Part shown: positions 1 to 13,499 of the stretch, in pieces
Layout of the letters: every line of letters starts with the position of its first letter
How positions within the stretch are numbered: position 1 is the stretch's first letter
Source of the DNA: Progne subis subis
Lineage: Eukaryota > Chordata > Aves > Passeriformes > Hirundinidae
Direction of reading: 5' to 3'
Length of the DNA stretch: 64,000 nt
NCBI GenBank assembly: GCA_022316685.1
Contig: JAKJHU010000014.1
Coordinates: 7,036,001 to 7,100,000 of the forward strand
Program-made: the position numbers and the translations under genes
Notes under the pieces: generated by a model
What the model was told of the DNA's origin: nothing
The model's input: the letters and a program-made list of their open reading frames with translations, nothing else
The model's database searches: none

Positions 1-354
1 CTAATTTCCACGCTGCTGCTCCCTCATTTTTGGTGTCTGTAGGTATTATTCTCCTTTTTGGATCTAGCAGCCCAGAAACTTGAAAAGAGGGAGTCTGGTT
101 TTCACTAAAGGAACATTTTCTCACTTAATTCAAGCATCTGTTCAGTTTGTATTTGTTAATCTTCACATAAAATTTAAAAAAAAAATTACGTCTCAATGAT
201 GTTTTAACAGGTTTGTGACATTGTAATGTGTATTCCCAAAAAAGAAACTCAATCTATATCACATATTTCTAAAACTGTACCTAAAAGGGTCCCAAGAGAG
301 ATTTTGGGCAAGGGCTGGAGGGACAGGGCAAGGGGCAATGGTTTCCTATTGACA

Positions 355-490
355 GACATTTAAGGGATATTGGGAAGGAATTCCTCCCCATAAGGGTGGG
401 GAGGCCCTGGAATAGAAATCCCAGAGAAGCTGTGGATGCCCCTGGATCCCTGGAAGTGTCCAAGGCCAGGTTGGAGCATCCTGGCCTTGA
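355..490 (+). mobile_element. CR1 LINE 3'-region fragment
   Basis: Matches the CR1 3' consensus from the segment that reads like GGGATATTGGGAAGGAATTC through AGAAGCTGTGGATGCCCC and CCAAGGCCAGGTTGGA. The terminal part with the octamer tail is missing, so the copy is truncated at both ends. Sense orientation is on the plus strand. Confidence 0.7.
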
Positions 491-2350
491 AGTGCTGGAT
501 TTCTTCCTTGAGGGGAATATTGGTTTGGTTTACTCTTTTTCACACATTAGAACACTCAAAAAGAGGTTTTTACTAAACAAAGGGACTAAAATGAAATAGA
601 GAAACCCCTAGAAAATCTTTCCAGATATTTTTACTCATTTAAATCAGCAGTTCCATCGGCAGCACACCAGCAATCCTAGCAATTTATTTACCCCTAGAAT
701 ATCTTTATCCCAGGGATCTGTCACTCTGCAATTCCAGCTCCCTTGGGAGGGTTTAGGTTTTTGCACAGAGTTCTGTTTGTCCTGTGTGTGCCACAGCTGC
801 CTTTTGAAGCACCAGCAAAAGCAAAAGCTTTGGGGAATTCCCAACAATAAAGTTGAAATCTCTTTCCTGGTTAGTATTCAGCCACACTGTAATATTTAGG
901 AGACATTTTCCCTTCTCCCAGTTTTCAATAGGCTGCATTTATCAGCATGGAGTAGCAATCAACATGTATTTGCTCACGTATTTATAAAAGTCAGCTGTGT
1001 GCTTCCACATTACTTCAATTCTTCCTTTAAAACCCTTTTGCTTTGTTTGTCTTCAGCAGGAAAATTCTGGCTAGATTTGATGTGTGCGTGGTTGGTGTGC
1101 AATAAATCCATGAGTATTAGCTCAGGTATTTCATTAAGAGCTAAAGTGAATTATTCATGTAGCCCCTCTGTTCCATCCCCAGGTTTATTTAATATTGGCA
1201 TTATAGTATTAGATAAGTTATCTTTAAAAGAAAAAAAAAAAAAAAAAAAAAGTTGTTTGTGCACTTGAAGTGACAATTTCCTACTGGGAGATAAATTCTA
1301 ACACCACTGGATTCTTGAGAAAATAATATATTCTGCAAAGCTCTGAAGGTGATCTGAGATAATTAAGCTGTGAATGGACAGCATTTCTAAAACTGTAGGG
1401 AAGGACTGTCCTGGATCAGAAATGAACAGAAGAACAACCATGATTTATCCTGAGTGACCAAATCACTGATGTGATTGTTTTGTCCCTCCAGCAATATTTT
1501 TCCACAGTAAAAAATGCAAAAATGCCCTATCCTTGAGGAAAGCCTTGAGAATTCAATTCTGAGAAGTCACAATTTGATTTTTTTATTGCTGTTTTTCTCA
1601 ACCAGTTGATTGCAGCTCCAAAGGCAATTAGAAGACACAAGGCATTTTAAAATCTTATTATCTCCCAAAATAAAATAAAAAGTCCAACGCCTACTCCCCC
1701 ATTCCACCTATGCCACGATCCCCCAAAGTCACACCTGCAACCTTCCCAAATACACCCAGCTGCAGCACAGAACTGGGAATTATGGTCCCAGGTTGGGGAG
1801 GAATTTATTTTACTGGAAAAGGAAGGGGTCTGAAACAAATTATACAGGAAATAAAGACCCACTTGACTGTAAAGAGTGAAAATATTGGAGTGGTCACTCA
1901 ACAAACGGCAAATTATGCATTAATTTATCTTCCCTTCTTATCTCATTGGCTTGTCTCATCAAATAGGTAAAATACTGTGCTTCCAGACATTTATATCAAG
2001 ACACTTTTTTTTTTTTTTTTTTTAAATAATATCCAATTCAGAAGAGCACTTTGGCACTTGCCTGGACCCCACTGTCTCCAGCTTAGAGGGCATTAACTGT
2101 CCCAGCTGAGTTTCTGGAATAAAATCCATTGATCTGTGTCAGTCAGGATCTTGAAAACAGAAGACCTGAGGTTTCAAATCCCAATCTGATCATGTGCATT
2201 AAAATAAGCGGGAAGTCTTCACTGGACTTGGGCTCAGGCTCTGACAACCTCAACTCCAGCTAAAATTCATTAGAGTGAACCTCAAAATAAAACTGAATAT
2301 TTCCGTGGCAAGATTAAAAAAAAAAAAAAAAAAAGTATGATGGTTATGAT

Positions 2351-2390
2351 ATTATTTTCATTTATTATTATTATTGATATTATTATTACA
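2351..2390. repeat. (ATT)n microsatellite
   Basis: Imperfect ATT repeat of about 40 bases in AT-rich intergenic DNA. Confidence 0.85.
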
Positions 2391-5300
2391 TAATCCTTTC
2401 TCTCTGCTCAGTGGAATATCCACTCTGCCGCAGTAGTTGGGGATTTCTATTTTACAAATCAAGCACCAAATGCAGTGAAATGGAGCTGGTGAGAATGCAG
2501 GAAAATTAATCAGAGTTGAATGGATTCATTCAGGATGTTTTCCCTGTTTGCTGGCACATATGGAACCCATGGAGATCAGCTGAGCTGTAATTATGAGACA
2601 ACATCAAGGATGGTCTAAAATTCCCTGGGGCAAACACCCCAAGGAGGGGAAGGATCCTTTTGGGGGCTACAAGTAGGGTAAATGGGATTAGAGGGGAAAT
2701 GGGATTGAACATTAGGAATTTTTTTTTCCCAGCAGCAGGATCAGCTAAACTGAAATCATCCCCAGGGAAAAGAGCAGAAACTGAGCCATTTGGGGTTTCT
2801 AATGCTGGAAACACAGAGTGAAGAAGAATTTTACATCTGCCCAGAGGTGTGAAGGCATCCTAAACCAACCTCACTGAATCCCTGGCCTTTCCAACTGCTT
2901 GGATCCCATCAGATCCCTAATTCCTACACTGTGATACCTCCATTTGTACATGATGGATCACAGCAGGTGTGCAGAATTAATGAGACACCATCATCAAATT
3001 TAAATGAATTTCTTTTTTTCAGATACAGAAAATTGCCACGTACCAAGGGGGGGTTAAAAAAACACAAAAGTGTTTTTTGTTAATGTTCCTCAAGAAATGC
3101 TCCTCCGTAGAGGCCAGAGTCATCATTAAAACTACTTAATCCAATCCCTCGAGATCTTTCCATACATGTTTCATGTCCCAAAACAATTAGAAATATAAAC
3201 TGATTTAAAGTAAGTCTGTCAGGAGGAAAACTGGACTGGTTTTCCTGCTCAGATCCTCAGTGGGACAGGCTGAGTCTGACTCCAACTTCAGCTCTGCAGC
3301 ACGAAGGAAAATGGGGATGAGGAGGGGGGGTTTGGTGCCACAAAGGCGGGAGAGCTGGAGGAGGAATCTCCCACTCTGGTGAGTATTCCAGAGCCTAAAG
3401 AACAGCAGAATTAAGTCTGGCCTTTATTAAACCCCCAGTCCTGGATTTTAATAGGCTCAGCCTGTGTCCTTGATTCCCGAAAGTCCGAATTCAGCCCTGA
3501 CACTTTGTGCTGCTGTGCTCAGCCACAAACCCCAAGCCAAAGCCTTGCAGCTCTTCTCCAGCCACTGCTGACAACTGGGATGACATTTCCTAGTGCCTCC
3601 CACAGTGCAACCCTCTCCAATTCCCTCCTTTGGGGCTGACTTTGTTAGTGACTTCCCAGCATTTTGGGAATTACATTTCCATTGTAAAAGCAGGATTGCA
3701 AACCTTGAGATTGGGCTGTGGGGAAATGAGGCTTCAAAAATTCTGGGGTATCTCACCACCTCAACCTGCATGTCCAGAGGGAGAAACAAAATGCAGCTCT
3801 TCTTCATGAACCAGGCACCAGCCTCTGCAGATGCCCAGGGAGATGAAATTGGACTTGGTCATGACCCCACAAGATTGTTCTTATTATTACATCCCCCTCT
3901 TCTCTCTTCTCTCTCATCCTTCTGCCTCTCCTCAAAGTACAGGAGCAACACAGAGGTGCAGGGAAGAGCAGGTGTGATTTGGCATGGCCACACTTCTCCT
4001 GAACTAAAGGAGAGCAGGAACAGTCTCAAATTCAGGTGAGATTAAGAAAAACCAGAGGCAGCAGAGACAAAAATATGGAGCAACAATACGAATTTTGCAA
4101 AGGACATGTCCTCACCAGAGGCACAGACAACAGCAGCCCTGAGGTTTTCCTGCTCAAATCAAAACTCCCACAATCTTCAAGTGAGGCCAAGGATAAAACG
4201 TCAGTCCCAGCAAATTACATTTCTTCTGTTGTTATTAAATCTTAGGGAGTCTGAAATATCTGAAGGCTCAATCCACACAGGTGCTTGTTTATGGGCATGA
4301 ATAATAAATGCTAGATAATGTAAATTATGTATAGACCACCAATCCTTCCCAGACAAAGTGAATTACTGAGCTTGGTACCAGCTTGGTACCAGCTCCTATC
4401 AGACCTGCTGATGTCAACATCGGCAACACCTTGTCCTTGCACTGGAGGACGTTCCATGAGAATGGAGCTCCTCAGTTGTCCCAAAAAGGATTGAAGGACA
4501 ACTTATGGAGTAAAAAGAAACTTGAACAAAACCTTGAAAAAGGCTGAAGATTTGCAGTGCTGCGTCCAAAGGAAAGTAAACACACACGGCTTCGTTACAC
4601 AGCTCACTGCACCCAGCCAGGGAGATGCAATCCCTATTCCCTGGCCACATTCTCCATCTCATCAGCGCTTTCTGGCCAGGAAAGCCAATAAAATAAGAAT
4701 GTGCGTTGCCAAGGTGAAGTTTCAAGAGTTACAATTTTAAATTTCCTATTAGGGATAAGGTAAGATTTACGGATGATACACTGATTTATAAATATGTTTA
4801 GACAGTGAGTATTTCTGACTTTAGGCTGGAATCAGAAAGCTCAGTTTAAAGAAAGATTTTTAAAGGTTTTGTGGTACATAAAATAAATCCAACTTATACT
4901 TTCAAAGATCACTCTGACTGTATAAAAGATGATGACAGCAACAGTGGGAAAAAATGTTTCTCATATCCACAATGCTCCATTATTTTCTCATTAACTTGAG
5001 TTTTAAAAGGAATCAGATTAGTGCCTCCAGAGGATGAGCTATATAAACAAGAGCTACAAATTTATCTGTGCATTAAAACGAATGCTATGGTAACAGGTTT
5101 GATTGTTTTGGCTGCAGTTTCAAAACCTAAAAGGGTGTATTATCCCGAGATAATCTCACCCCTGGGTCCTTCTATATATTCGATCTCCTGCCTCTAATCC
5201 TGGGAGACACAGCCTGGCTAATAATGCTCCCCCTGCCTTTGGTTTGTCACAGCTCAAATCTGCCTCTTCCAGCTCCAGGTTGCACATTGCCCAGGCCATT

Positions 5301-5499
5301 TTATTTTGTTCATTCAGAATCGTTAGTTCACGGCTGGAGAAGGTGTAAAGGTTTATTTCCTTGGACAGCAGGGAAGAATTCCCGCAGCTGGTGGAGCAGG
5401 GACAGTGCCAGCTTTGGAGGATAATCAGGGCATTGGGATAGCCCAGGCTGGACTTGACAGCCTTCACAAGGGAGCTCTCAGCAGGTCACAGGCTCAGAA

Positions 5500-5690
5500 T
5501 TCCCTGGGTTGGAAGGGGCACACAAGGATCACCAAATCCAGCTCCTGGCTCTGCCCGGCACCACCCCACGGATCCCAACACGTGACTGAGTTGTGCAAAC
5601 ACCTCTCGAAGGCCGAGCTGCAAACCACCACCACAACATTCCTTTGGATACACCCCGACATTCCAGGCCCACCAGGGCACGGCCACGACT
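5500..5690 (-). mobile_element. Older CR1 LINE fragment, reverse orientation
   Basis: The stretch GAATTCCCTGGGTTGGAAGG followed by CACAAGGATCACCAAATCCA and CAGCTCCTGGCTCTGC matches the reverse complement of a CR1 3' region (usual form: 'ggttggaagggacccacaaggatcatcgagtcc'-like). Divergence is high and the borders are approximate. Confidence 0.6.
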
Positions 5691-6911
5691 GAGGGCTGCT
5701 CAGGCTGGGCTGTCTTTCCAACCATCCTGTGAGAAACTCGCGTGGGGCTGTGTTACCCTGGTTTTTCTGAGTTTTTTTATTAGCCTTTTGAATTTCATAA
5801 CGGAGTCAGATTTTTTAGTTACTGTACAATATTAGAGCAGTTTCTACCTTTCCCACAGATGTAACATAAACAAATCCTTTGTTTTTCATTCTCTGTCCTT
5901 TGTTTGCATATTTTTAACCTGAAAACAACTGTAACTGACAATTAGGTCTGGCCACTGAGGCTGAGGGGTGGAAACCCCAAAAAGCCAATCTTCTGCTAGA
6001 CCCACAAATGTATAAAAAGTAAAGAATAAACAAAGGGGTCTCTTCCTCCTCTCTCCGCTCTCTCAGCAGTGAGCTGGGATCAGAAAAACCTCTGCTTTCC
6101 AAAAATAACTTGTCTGCATGTGACTGCTTTGTGTGTCTCAGTGACAGGGCTGGTCGTCCATCAAGAAGTCGTGCCTTTAAATCCTTCGCCTGAAGTCCCA
6201 TGGACATACATTTACTGGATCCAGGATGATTTTGGCCTACATCTGTAATTTTTGGGTCATCACAGCAGTCCAAGCCTGAGCTGCAGGTGGTGAGGGATGC
6301 TGGGCTTTGGCTGTAGGTCTGTGGTGGAGCAGAGCTTGGAGAGGTGCACGTGGATGAGGGCACAGTTCTTTGCCCTGCAGGTGGACGTGGTGCCTGAAAG
6401 GCTCAGATCCCCGTAAGACAAAAATCTGGGAAGCTGAAGGCATTATCCACCCTCCAGGCCTGAGCCTTTCGGCAGACAAACCCCTCCCAGGAGAATCTCA
6501 CTGCCTCACGAGATCTGAAGGAAATCAACCTCTCAGCACATCCCCTCCGTGCTGAACAGGCCAACAGCTGCTTTTCCTGCTTTTTTCCACCCATCCACAG
6601 CTGCCCTCACCTTGTTTACTGCAATGCCACCATTCCCTACGAGTGATTTTCCTGGATGAGCTGCAGCACACGGGCACTGGGGAGTGATTTACAGGTGATA
6701 CCTTATTACAAGAAAATGCTGCTGCTTTTCAACATCTACAACAAATCCTGAGGGTGAGCAAAGACCCCCCAAGGTTTCAGCCAGCCCGAATGGCTTTTAT
6801 ATTCTCTTCCCAGGATAAATTGCTCCTGAGCATGCCTTCTACCTGTCACTTCTGCTGAGACACTTCTGAATGTCATAAACTCCTACATCTCCAAGCCAGC
6901 TGTTGAGAGGA

Positions 6912-6973
6912 TCCCTATTATCATCACGACGTTGTCAGCGGCAATAACAACAGTTAATAAGTGATGATAGGGA
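6912..6973. repeat. Imperfect inverted repeat
   Basis: Left arm TCCCTATTATCATCAC (6912-6927) pairs with GTGATGATAGGGA (6961-6973) as a 13-bp stem with a three-base bulge and a 33-base loop. Confidence 0.75.
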
Positions 6974-8629
6974 CATAAATGTCTGGTTCCTGTGTACAGC
7001 TTGTCATTTGCAGTCAAATCTAACACTGCTAAAGGAGTCTTTGGAGTGAGTGCTGAAAAAGGGATCTCTTCTGGGAGAGTTCTGTTAAAAAGGCATCCAT
7101 GTTTAATTCCACTTAATCTTCTCCAACTTGGAATGCACTCATAAAAAAATCAGCCTGAGCCCGGATGTGCTGTGCATTAAGGATTTCTGAATTTAAAAGG
7201 CCTGTCCTAGCCTTCAGCAAGGTGAGAACGGAGCCTTGGACACACTGGCTTGGGCAGTGCGACCAAAATCTCACTTGGGGACAGAATCGGGAGGTTTGAC
7301 TCTCAGTTCAGAGGCAAAGAACACAAAACATGAGGTAATTTGTGTAGATGTTGCCTCTGCTCTGAATACAAGATCACATTTTTGCAGGACTTTGTTGCAT
7401 TGTGGTGAGTTAGTTCTCTGTTTTGTATGGGCTAAAATCAGGGATTCGCTGATATTTGCCTCAGGAAATTGTTCGTGGAGTGGTTTTTTGAACGTCTCGT
7501 GCAGAGAAGAATTAAAAGTGGGCGTGAAAAAGAGTTTCTTGTCACACCTGAGGGAGACACAGCCCTGCACTCTGCCTTTTTCTGTTCCTGGGCTTTACAA
7601 ATATCTCTTGCAGGAAATCTCCCTCTCATACACACACTGTGTATATTTTGCCTCTTACAACATATTAAACAGCCCGTGTAAGAAAAAGTGGATGAATTAT
7701 TGATCCTGTACAGGGAAGAACAGGAGGAACAGAGAGAATATTCCATGATGTGATGAAGCCAGCACACATTTCAGTGGGATGCCAGGTGGAGGGAGCCCAG
7801 GGCACTTCAGGTGGATCTCAGGCACTTTCCTTCTCACTGTGGTTACCTCACTTAGATTTTGAGCCTAAGCTGATAAAAAAGCTTCTACAAATTATTTAAG
7901 TGAGAAGTTCAGCTCTGTCTTTAAATGGAAACTGAAATCCCTTCCTTGTAAATCCAAGCCACGGAGAGACCCAGGTGTCCTGCTTCATTTTGATCTTTCG
8001 TAGGATTCATTGACTGTTTTAATTTTTTACAGTAAATTATTCCTTTTGGCTAGTGGGGAAGTCCTTTGTCTTCCACATCAGTCTGGATTTTCCCACCTCA
8101 GGTAATTTCATCAGAGCTCACTCCTGCGTGACTTGAAGGTTTTGTACCTAAACATTGCCTCCAACTGACCACAGGTAGGTGATCAAGCCAGGCAAAAAGT
8201 CAAGGAAAGCAATGATTCTGTCCACTTGGGAAAAAATGGCAACTGCAAGATATGGATCTTCCCCTTTTTGTATCTTTTTCCACCTTTTTAGAGTTCCTTT
8301 TTTCTGTGTGTGGATGAAGGTCAAAGCCCATTTTGTCCAACAGCACAGATTTCTGTGCTTTGTTTTGTGTCAGCTCCGTGTTATCAGTTCTTTTCCTTTG
8401 ACTGAAGTGGAACATCAAACTGAAAATCACTCCTTCATCTCTTACACCGTGAGTCAGGGAGAAAAATCTTTACACTTTTTAGGAAATAATTGGGCAGTGC
8501 TGCAACAGGACCTCCTGAGAAAATCGTGGTAACAGCCTGTCATGGGCTTTGAGAGTAGAAAGGAGAAAATTGTTTCATGAAAGCCTTTAAACAGTTGTAT
8601 CTGCAGCCTTCAGGTGAGCGAGTTTCATG

Positions 8630-9110
8630 TGGGCAGCGAGGAATAAATCAAGCTCTTATATAATTTTTTTCAGTCTGTATTGTTCCTGTCCCGAGCTCTA
8701 CAATTTCACAGATCATTCTGATGTTTCAAAACTTGAATGCTATTTTTAGCCCCCAAGAAGTAGCTTCTACATAAATAGTTGTTGCTAATGTATTATAAAC
8801 TAGGATTAGCTTAATTAGGGACTTCACAGGAAAGTAATGACTATTTAAGCCCTGAAAACAAGCTAATTATTTTGTATCACATCGGTGCTGACGCTGTCCT
8901 CAGTTCTTCTTAAGGTGACTGTTCAAAAAGATGTACGGCAGACATGCTAATTAACAGATTTCTTGCCATCATGTTGCCAGTTTTTGTAATATATTCAAAT
9001 TCCTCTTTTATGTAACGCTTCAGATATATTTTTATAGATCTATACATTGCTGCTCAGGTTATTTGACAGCCCGAGTCAGTGGTTTTTGAAGGTTACATCA
9101 CCATCAAAGT
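8630..9110. promoter_or_regulatory. Candidate conserved non-coding element (enhancer-like)
   Basis: Non-repetitive, AT-rich sequence dense in homeodomain-type cores (GCTTAATTAG, GCTAATTATT, GCTAATTAAC) and long stretches without simple repeats. This resembles developmental enhancers in gene deserts. It has no credible reading frame. The function and conservation are inferred from composition only; I could not align it. Confidence 0.3.
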
Positions 9111-11076
9111 TGCTGCTAGAGCTGCACAAGATCCAACAGTGATTTCTCCCCCTCTGCTCTGCTGCAAAAGCCAATATTTTCAGTATTTCTGCCACAAATT
9201 TTCACCAGTTCCTTCCATTTGTGTCACTTCATCACAGTCCATTTCAAAGTGTTAAATAAACCCAAATTAATCAGGAGAATTTGAGGATCTAAGTTTCCAA
9301 GGGGTAGGACCCCTTTAACAGCATCTGGACCACCCCTTCCCAGTTGTCCTTTTCCTTTCACTCCACCTGCTGGGGTTGATGTTAAACACCAGGAGATAGG
9401 GATAGGAAGCCCATAAAATCCACATGTTTTATACAATGCAATGAAATTTAATTTATGGCAGCTTTCTGTAGCTAGTGCTTGGAATAATATGGAATATCCA
9501 GTATTTAATTCTTCTTATCGCTATTTCCCTTTTTTTTTTTTTTTTTTTTCAGATGATAGTTGTCTTTTCTTTAAAATCATCTTTTTGCAATTCAATCTCT
9601 CCGTTCACACCTTTCATCATTTGTATTCTTTTCACTGTGGCAGCCCCTGCACACCCCATCCCTTCAGCTTCCCCTGCATTCCCACACATCTTATCCGTGT
9701 TCCAAGATCCCACTGATGGGTTTGCAATTAATGACTCAATTTATCCTGCCACACCAACGCTCACAAAGTGACAACCAAAGGTTCCTAGTTAGAGTCCTGA
9801 TTTCCATATAAGAGCACTGGAACTGAAGCAGATGAATTCTCATCTCTGCTTTTTATCTGGCACTGGCTCTGGCTCATCCTAAACTTCCCATGGTGTTAAG
9901 TCAATGGAAATCCTGTCTTGGAAAGAGAATAAAATGGATAACTGCAGAGATAAATACAAAGGTGCATCGTTTCAGTAAACACAAATATCTCTGTTTCAGA
10001 GCAATGCAATCCTGCCGAGCGAGGGGCTGACAGGAAATGATCACACTGTGATCAAGGGCCCAGGCAGTGGCTGCTGCTGGGAATTAAAATCCAAATTACT
10101 GAGCTTCATCAGAGAGCTGGTGCCTTTCATAGGATCCCTGGGAATGAAGGCCCTTCACTGAGGACAGAACATTCCAGCTCTGCAGCACCCCTGCTCCGGC
10201 TTTTTCCCCATCTGAAACTTCCCATGGTGTAGTCCTGATCTAATCGTGGCTTGGTAATGCTGGCTCCAGAAGAAATCTGCCATGGAAAATGAGAGCTCCT
10301 ACATCTGGCTCCTGCTGGAAATGCTCATGAATTACAGCCCCAGCCAGAACCGAGCAGCTCCAGCTCTGTGGAAAGTCTCTGAAGGGAGAGAAATTCCATT
10401 TTTGTTTTCATTTCATATTGGGAGCATCCTCAGGATTGTCCCAAGCACTTGAAAGAATATTAAAGGTAGCAGGGAATCACAAAGAAATCTTTTTCTTTCC
10501 TTCTCAGAGCCACAGCCAGGCAGCAACGCCAGCTTCAGTGGCACAGTGAGTGCAGGGACAGCCCTTCTTTTGTACCCTGAGGTCGATTCTTGAGGTAAAT
10601 TTTACCCCTGAGCAGCCCTTGGTGAAGTTCTCACATGCAGGACTCTCCTCTTTTCCACTGACATTCCCATCAGCTGGGTCACTGTCATTTATTGTCACCA
10701 GAACTGGATGATGATTAATTTTATGATCAATATTTTGATCCTAAAGCAGATCTCAGCCTTCATTCCCTATAAATGTCATCCCCAACTTCCTCCGAAAGGC
10801 AGCTCCACACCCTGGGGAGCCCTGGCAGAGCACCTTGGCCATGGATCCTCCTCAGGTGCTTCTACTTGATGAAACAATTAATTTTTTGAGGTCTCTTAAT
10901 GACATTGTGATCCCAGGAGCATAGTGGGAGTTAAATATTTCCTTTCTATAATTGCACATTTCACACGCTGGAAGCAATTTCTGGATTGTATCCCCGGTAC
11001 CACATTTCTGCACCAGTACTGAAACGTTGTGATGGAAATTAATTTAATTTTTGGTATGTCTGAATCACAGATGATC

Positions 11077-11077
<1 letters not shown>

Positions 11078-11107
<30 letters not shown>
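11078..11107. repeat. Poly-A run, 30 bases
   Basis: Uninterrupted A30 with no upstream processed-gene or LINE sequence that I can recognise. Other A/T runs of about 19-22 bases in the left flank are at 1231-1251, 2005-2023, 2316-2334, 9530-9549 and 19420-19441. Confidence 0.9.
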
Positions 11108-11110
<3 letters not shown>

Positions 11111-12340
11111 GTTTAAATGTGAGTTTTTGGAGAAAGAAAAAAAAATGTGGTGCTGTGATCTCTTTTGTAAAATAACTTTTAATGTCACCAGTAAAAGTTT
11201 GTTCGCTGCCTAAAAATTCTGCATGGCAAACCCATGGCTACAGAATGTGGCCTTTCAAAGAAATGCTACATGAGATGAAAAATAACACATCAGCTTTCAG
11301 AAGAGAAATCTGAAAAGAACTTGGAAAAATAAAAGCATTTCCAAGTCAAATATTTGAGATGAAGTGCTACCCATGGGAGCTTTCTTCATAAATACATAAA
11401 AGCAGCTTTTGGGGAATGCCCATAATTGCTGCATTACAAATTCCTGCACTTGGCAAACTGATGCTCGAGTTTGAAAATAAATCAATTTGGGCTTCTGCAA
11501 GCGAGAGGGAGAGGCAGAAAATACGTTTGTGTTGGGCTGCAGCAATTACTGGAGTACATCACCAACTTTGGGGGGTTCAATAACTTCACCGGGAAGGACT
11601 TTTGTCCCCAAGCACGGCTGCACCCCAGAAGCAGGACCAAGGGGACACGAGGGAGGCAATTCCACGGGATGTGGATGTGCTGCCGAGCTCTGCCTCGCTC
11701 AGGGGCGCATACAGATCTGCAGGGGATGATGACAAGGTGAGCCAGGAGTGCAACTGGAGCTGGACACTCAGCCCGCAGGGGAGGAGAAGGGAAGGAGAAC
11801 AAAGGAACCACAGGGACAAAGGTCGGGTCCTGCGGCCCTGAGGAGGAGCAGGAGTGGGTTGGGCAGCACTGAAAGAGCAGCTGAATAAAGGACAGGGAGC
11901 ACAGCACGCACAGAGCAGGAGTTACTTCAAAGGAGAGCTTCTCCTCTCATCCTGACCAAAGGCTCGGCGTGCCGCTCTGCAGAGGGAAGCGGTGGGAGCT
12001 GATGGAAGGAGCCCGGAGCTGGGCAGGAGGTGCTGACCTGCCCCTGTCCTGCCCCACTGCTGGGGTACAAATCCCCATCCACACCCATCCGAGGACTCGG
12101 TTAAAACCTTCCGAGAAATTGAGACGCGTAAATCCACCCAGACGTGAGGCGGAAACGTGAGTTTAGTTTTGAACAGAGAGAGGATTTTTTTTAAAAGTGC
12201 CTTTAAAAATAAGAACCTGTGTCAGTAAGTAAGAAAAAGAACTAACACCTAGCTTATAGCTCAGTGATATTGCCTTTTGCATTAGTTAAATTGTAGTCAT
12301 AACAAAAATAATGTAGCCTTGCTGAAAATTCCTACATAGA

Positions 12341-12510
12341 ACAGATAGAACTATGTATGTGGAATTTGTGTAAGAATTAACACACAAAACTAATTAACTA
12401 ATTAACTGATTAACACACAAAATTAATATCAATTTTAGCCACAGACAGAACTATGTATGTAGAATTTGTGTAAGAATTTACTGAATATTAACACACATCA
12501 ATTTTAGCTT
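12341..12510. repeat. Local direct duplication, period 100 bp
   Basis: A 38-base block at 12341 (ACAGATAGAACTATGTATGT...) recurs at 12441 with two mismatches. Each copy is followed by a diverged AACACACA...ATCAATTTTAGC segment. Between them is (CTAATTAA)-type sequence. Confidence 0.85.
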
Positions 12511-13292
12511 AAGACAAATCCAACCCTTTTGTAGGCAGTTCGTGTTTAAGCCTGATTAGCTAAAAATGAAATAAAATGCACTGAAAATGTTAGGATGCTG
12601 TTAGGGAACAGGGGAATACAGGTACTCTTGTGTGACCTTTGCTGCTCTCAGGTGCAACTGCTTCTGCTTAAGGCTCAGAGATTTTATGTGAGAAAGTTTC
12701 TGTGTACCACTACAGACTCTAACAACTTTACCTTCATGAGATTGATTTCAGAGTAGGACAAAAGGCTTGCTTTTACAACTACCCAGCCTGTAGTCCTCAA
12801 TAAAGACTCCCCAAACCTCTTGATGTCACCCTTCTCCTTGTCCACACCTCTCTCCTGCTCCTGGAGCCTCCACACCGCTGCTCCTCACACAGCTCACCTG
12901 GGATGCCTCAATTCCACACGAGAATATTCGGAATATTCAAGTTAGAGTCGTGTCAACCCTGGCAATGCTTCCCCTCAGGAGCTGCAGCTGATAGGAGTCA
13001 CGGATGGGCAGCTTTTGGGGGGTGGTGAGCTAATCCTGGTGCCCTGGAAATATCCGCTGGATTTACCAGATGCGTTCTCACCCCTCCTGTGAAAGCCTCT
13101 TGGAGTGCTCAATGTTTTCCCCGTTAATGCTGCACATCTGAGCCATGGCACCCCTTTAAACTGGTTTGGAGGCACAATTTATCGATCTTACTGCTGTTCG
13201 TTCATTGAGTCACTCAGGCAAATTCCAAACAGAAAGAAAAAATAGTTCCCTGTTTCTATCGTAAAAGTTTCAAATCCAGCGCAACAGTTGGG

Positions 13293-13401
13293 GTTCTTTG
13301 GGTTTTGGTTTGTTTTTGTTGCTTGGTTTGGTTTTTTTGTTTGTTTGTTTGTGGGGTTTTGTTGTTGTTGTTGTTAGGGTTGTTTGTTTATTTGTTTTTT
13401 T
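13293..13401. repeat. (GTTT/GTT)n low-complexity tract
   Basis: G and T only over about 110 bases: GGTTTTGGTTTGTTTTTGTT and then (GTT)n units. Confidence 0.85.
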
Positions 13402-13499
13402 AATGATTTCCTGACAGACTTTGTAATAATTCTGCCCTTCTCTTCTAAATCTCCCAGTTTTGCTAATTCCCTCCCGGGCTGGTGTGGCTCATCCTGGTG

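Larger units (their letters stand above)
1..5499. other. Intergenic DNA, no gene seen
   Basis: Apart from the CR1 fragment at 355-490, three A/T runs and an ATT repeat, the sequence is complex and AT-leaning. All open frames are short (under 150 codons), lack any domain I recognise, and are not flanked by paired splice signals and coding composition. I see no gene here. Confidence 0.6.

Noticed and set aside
4368..4398. Tandem AGCTTGGTACC repeats
   Set aside because: Only two short copies; a trivial local duplication.
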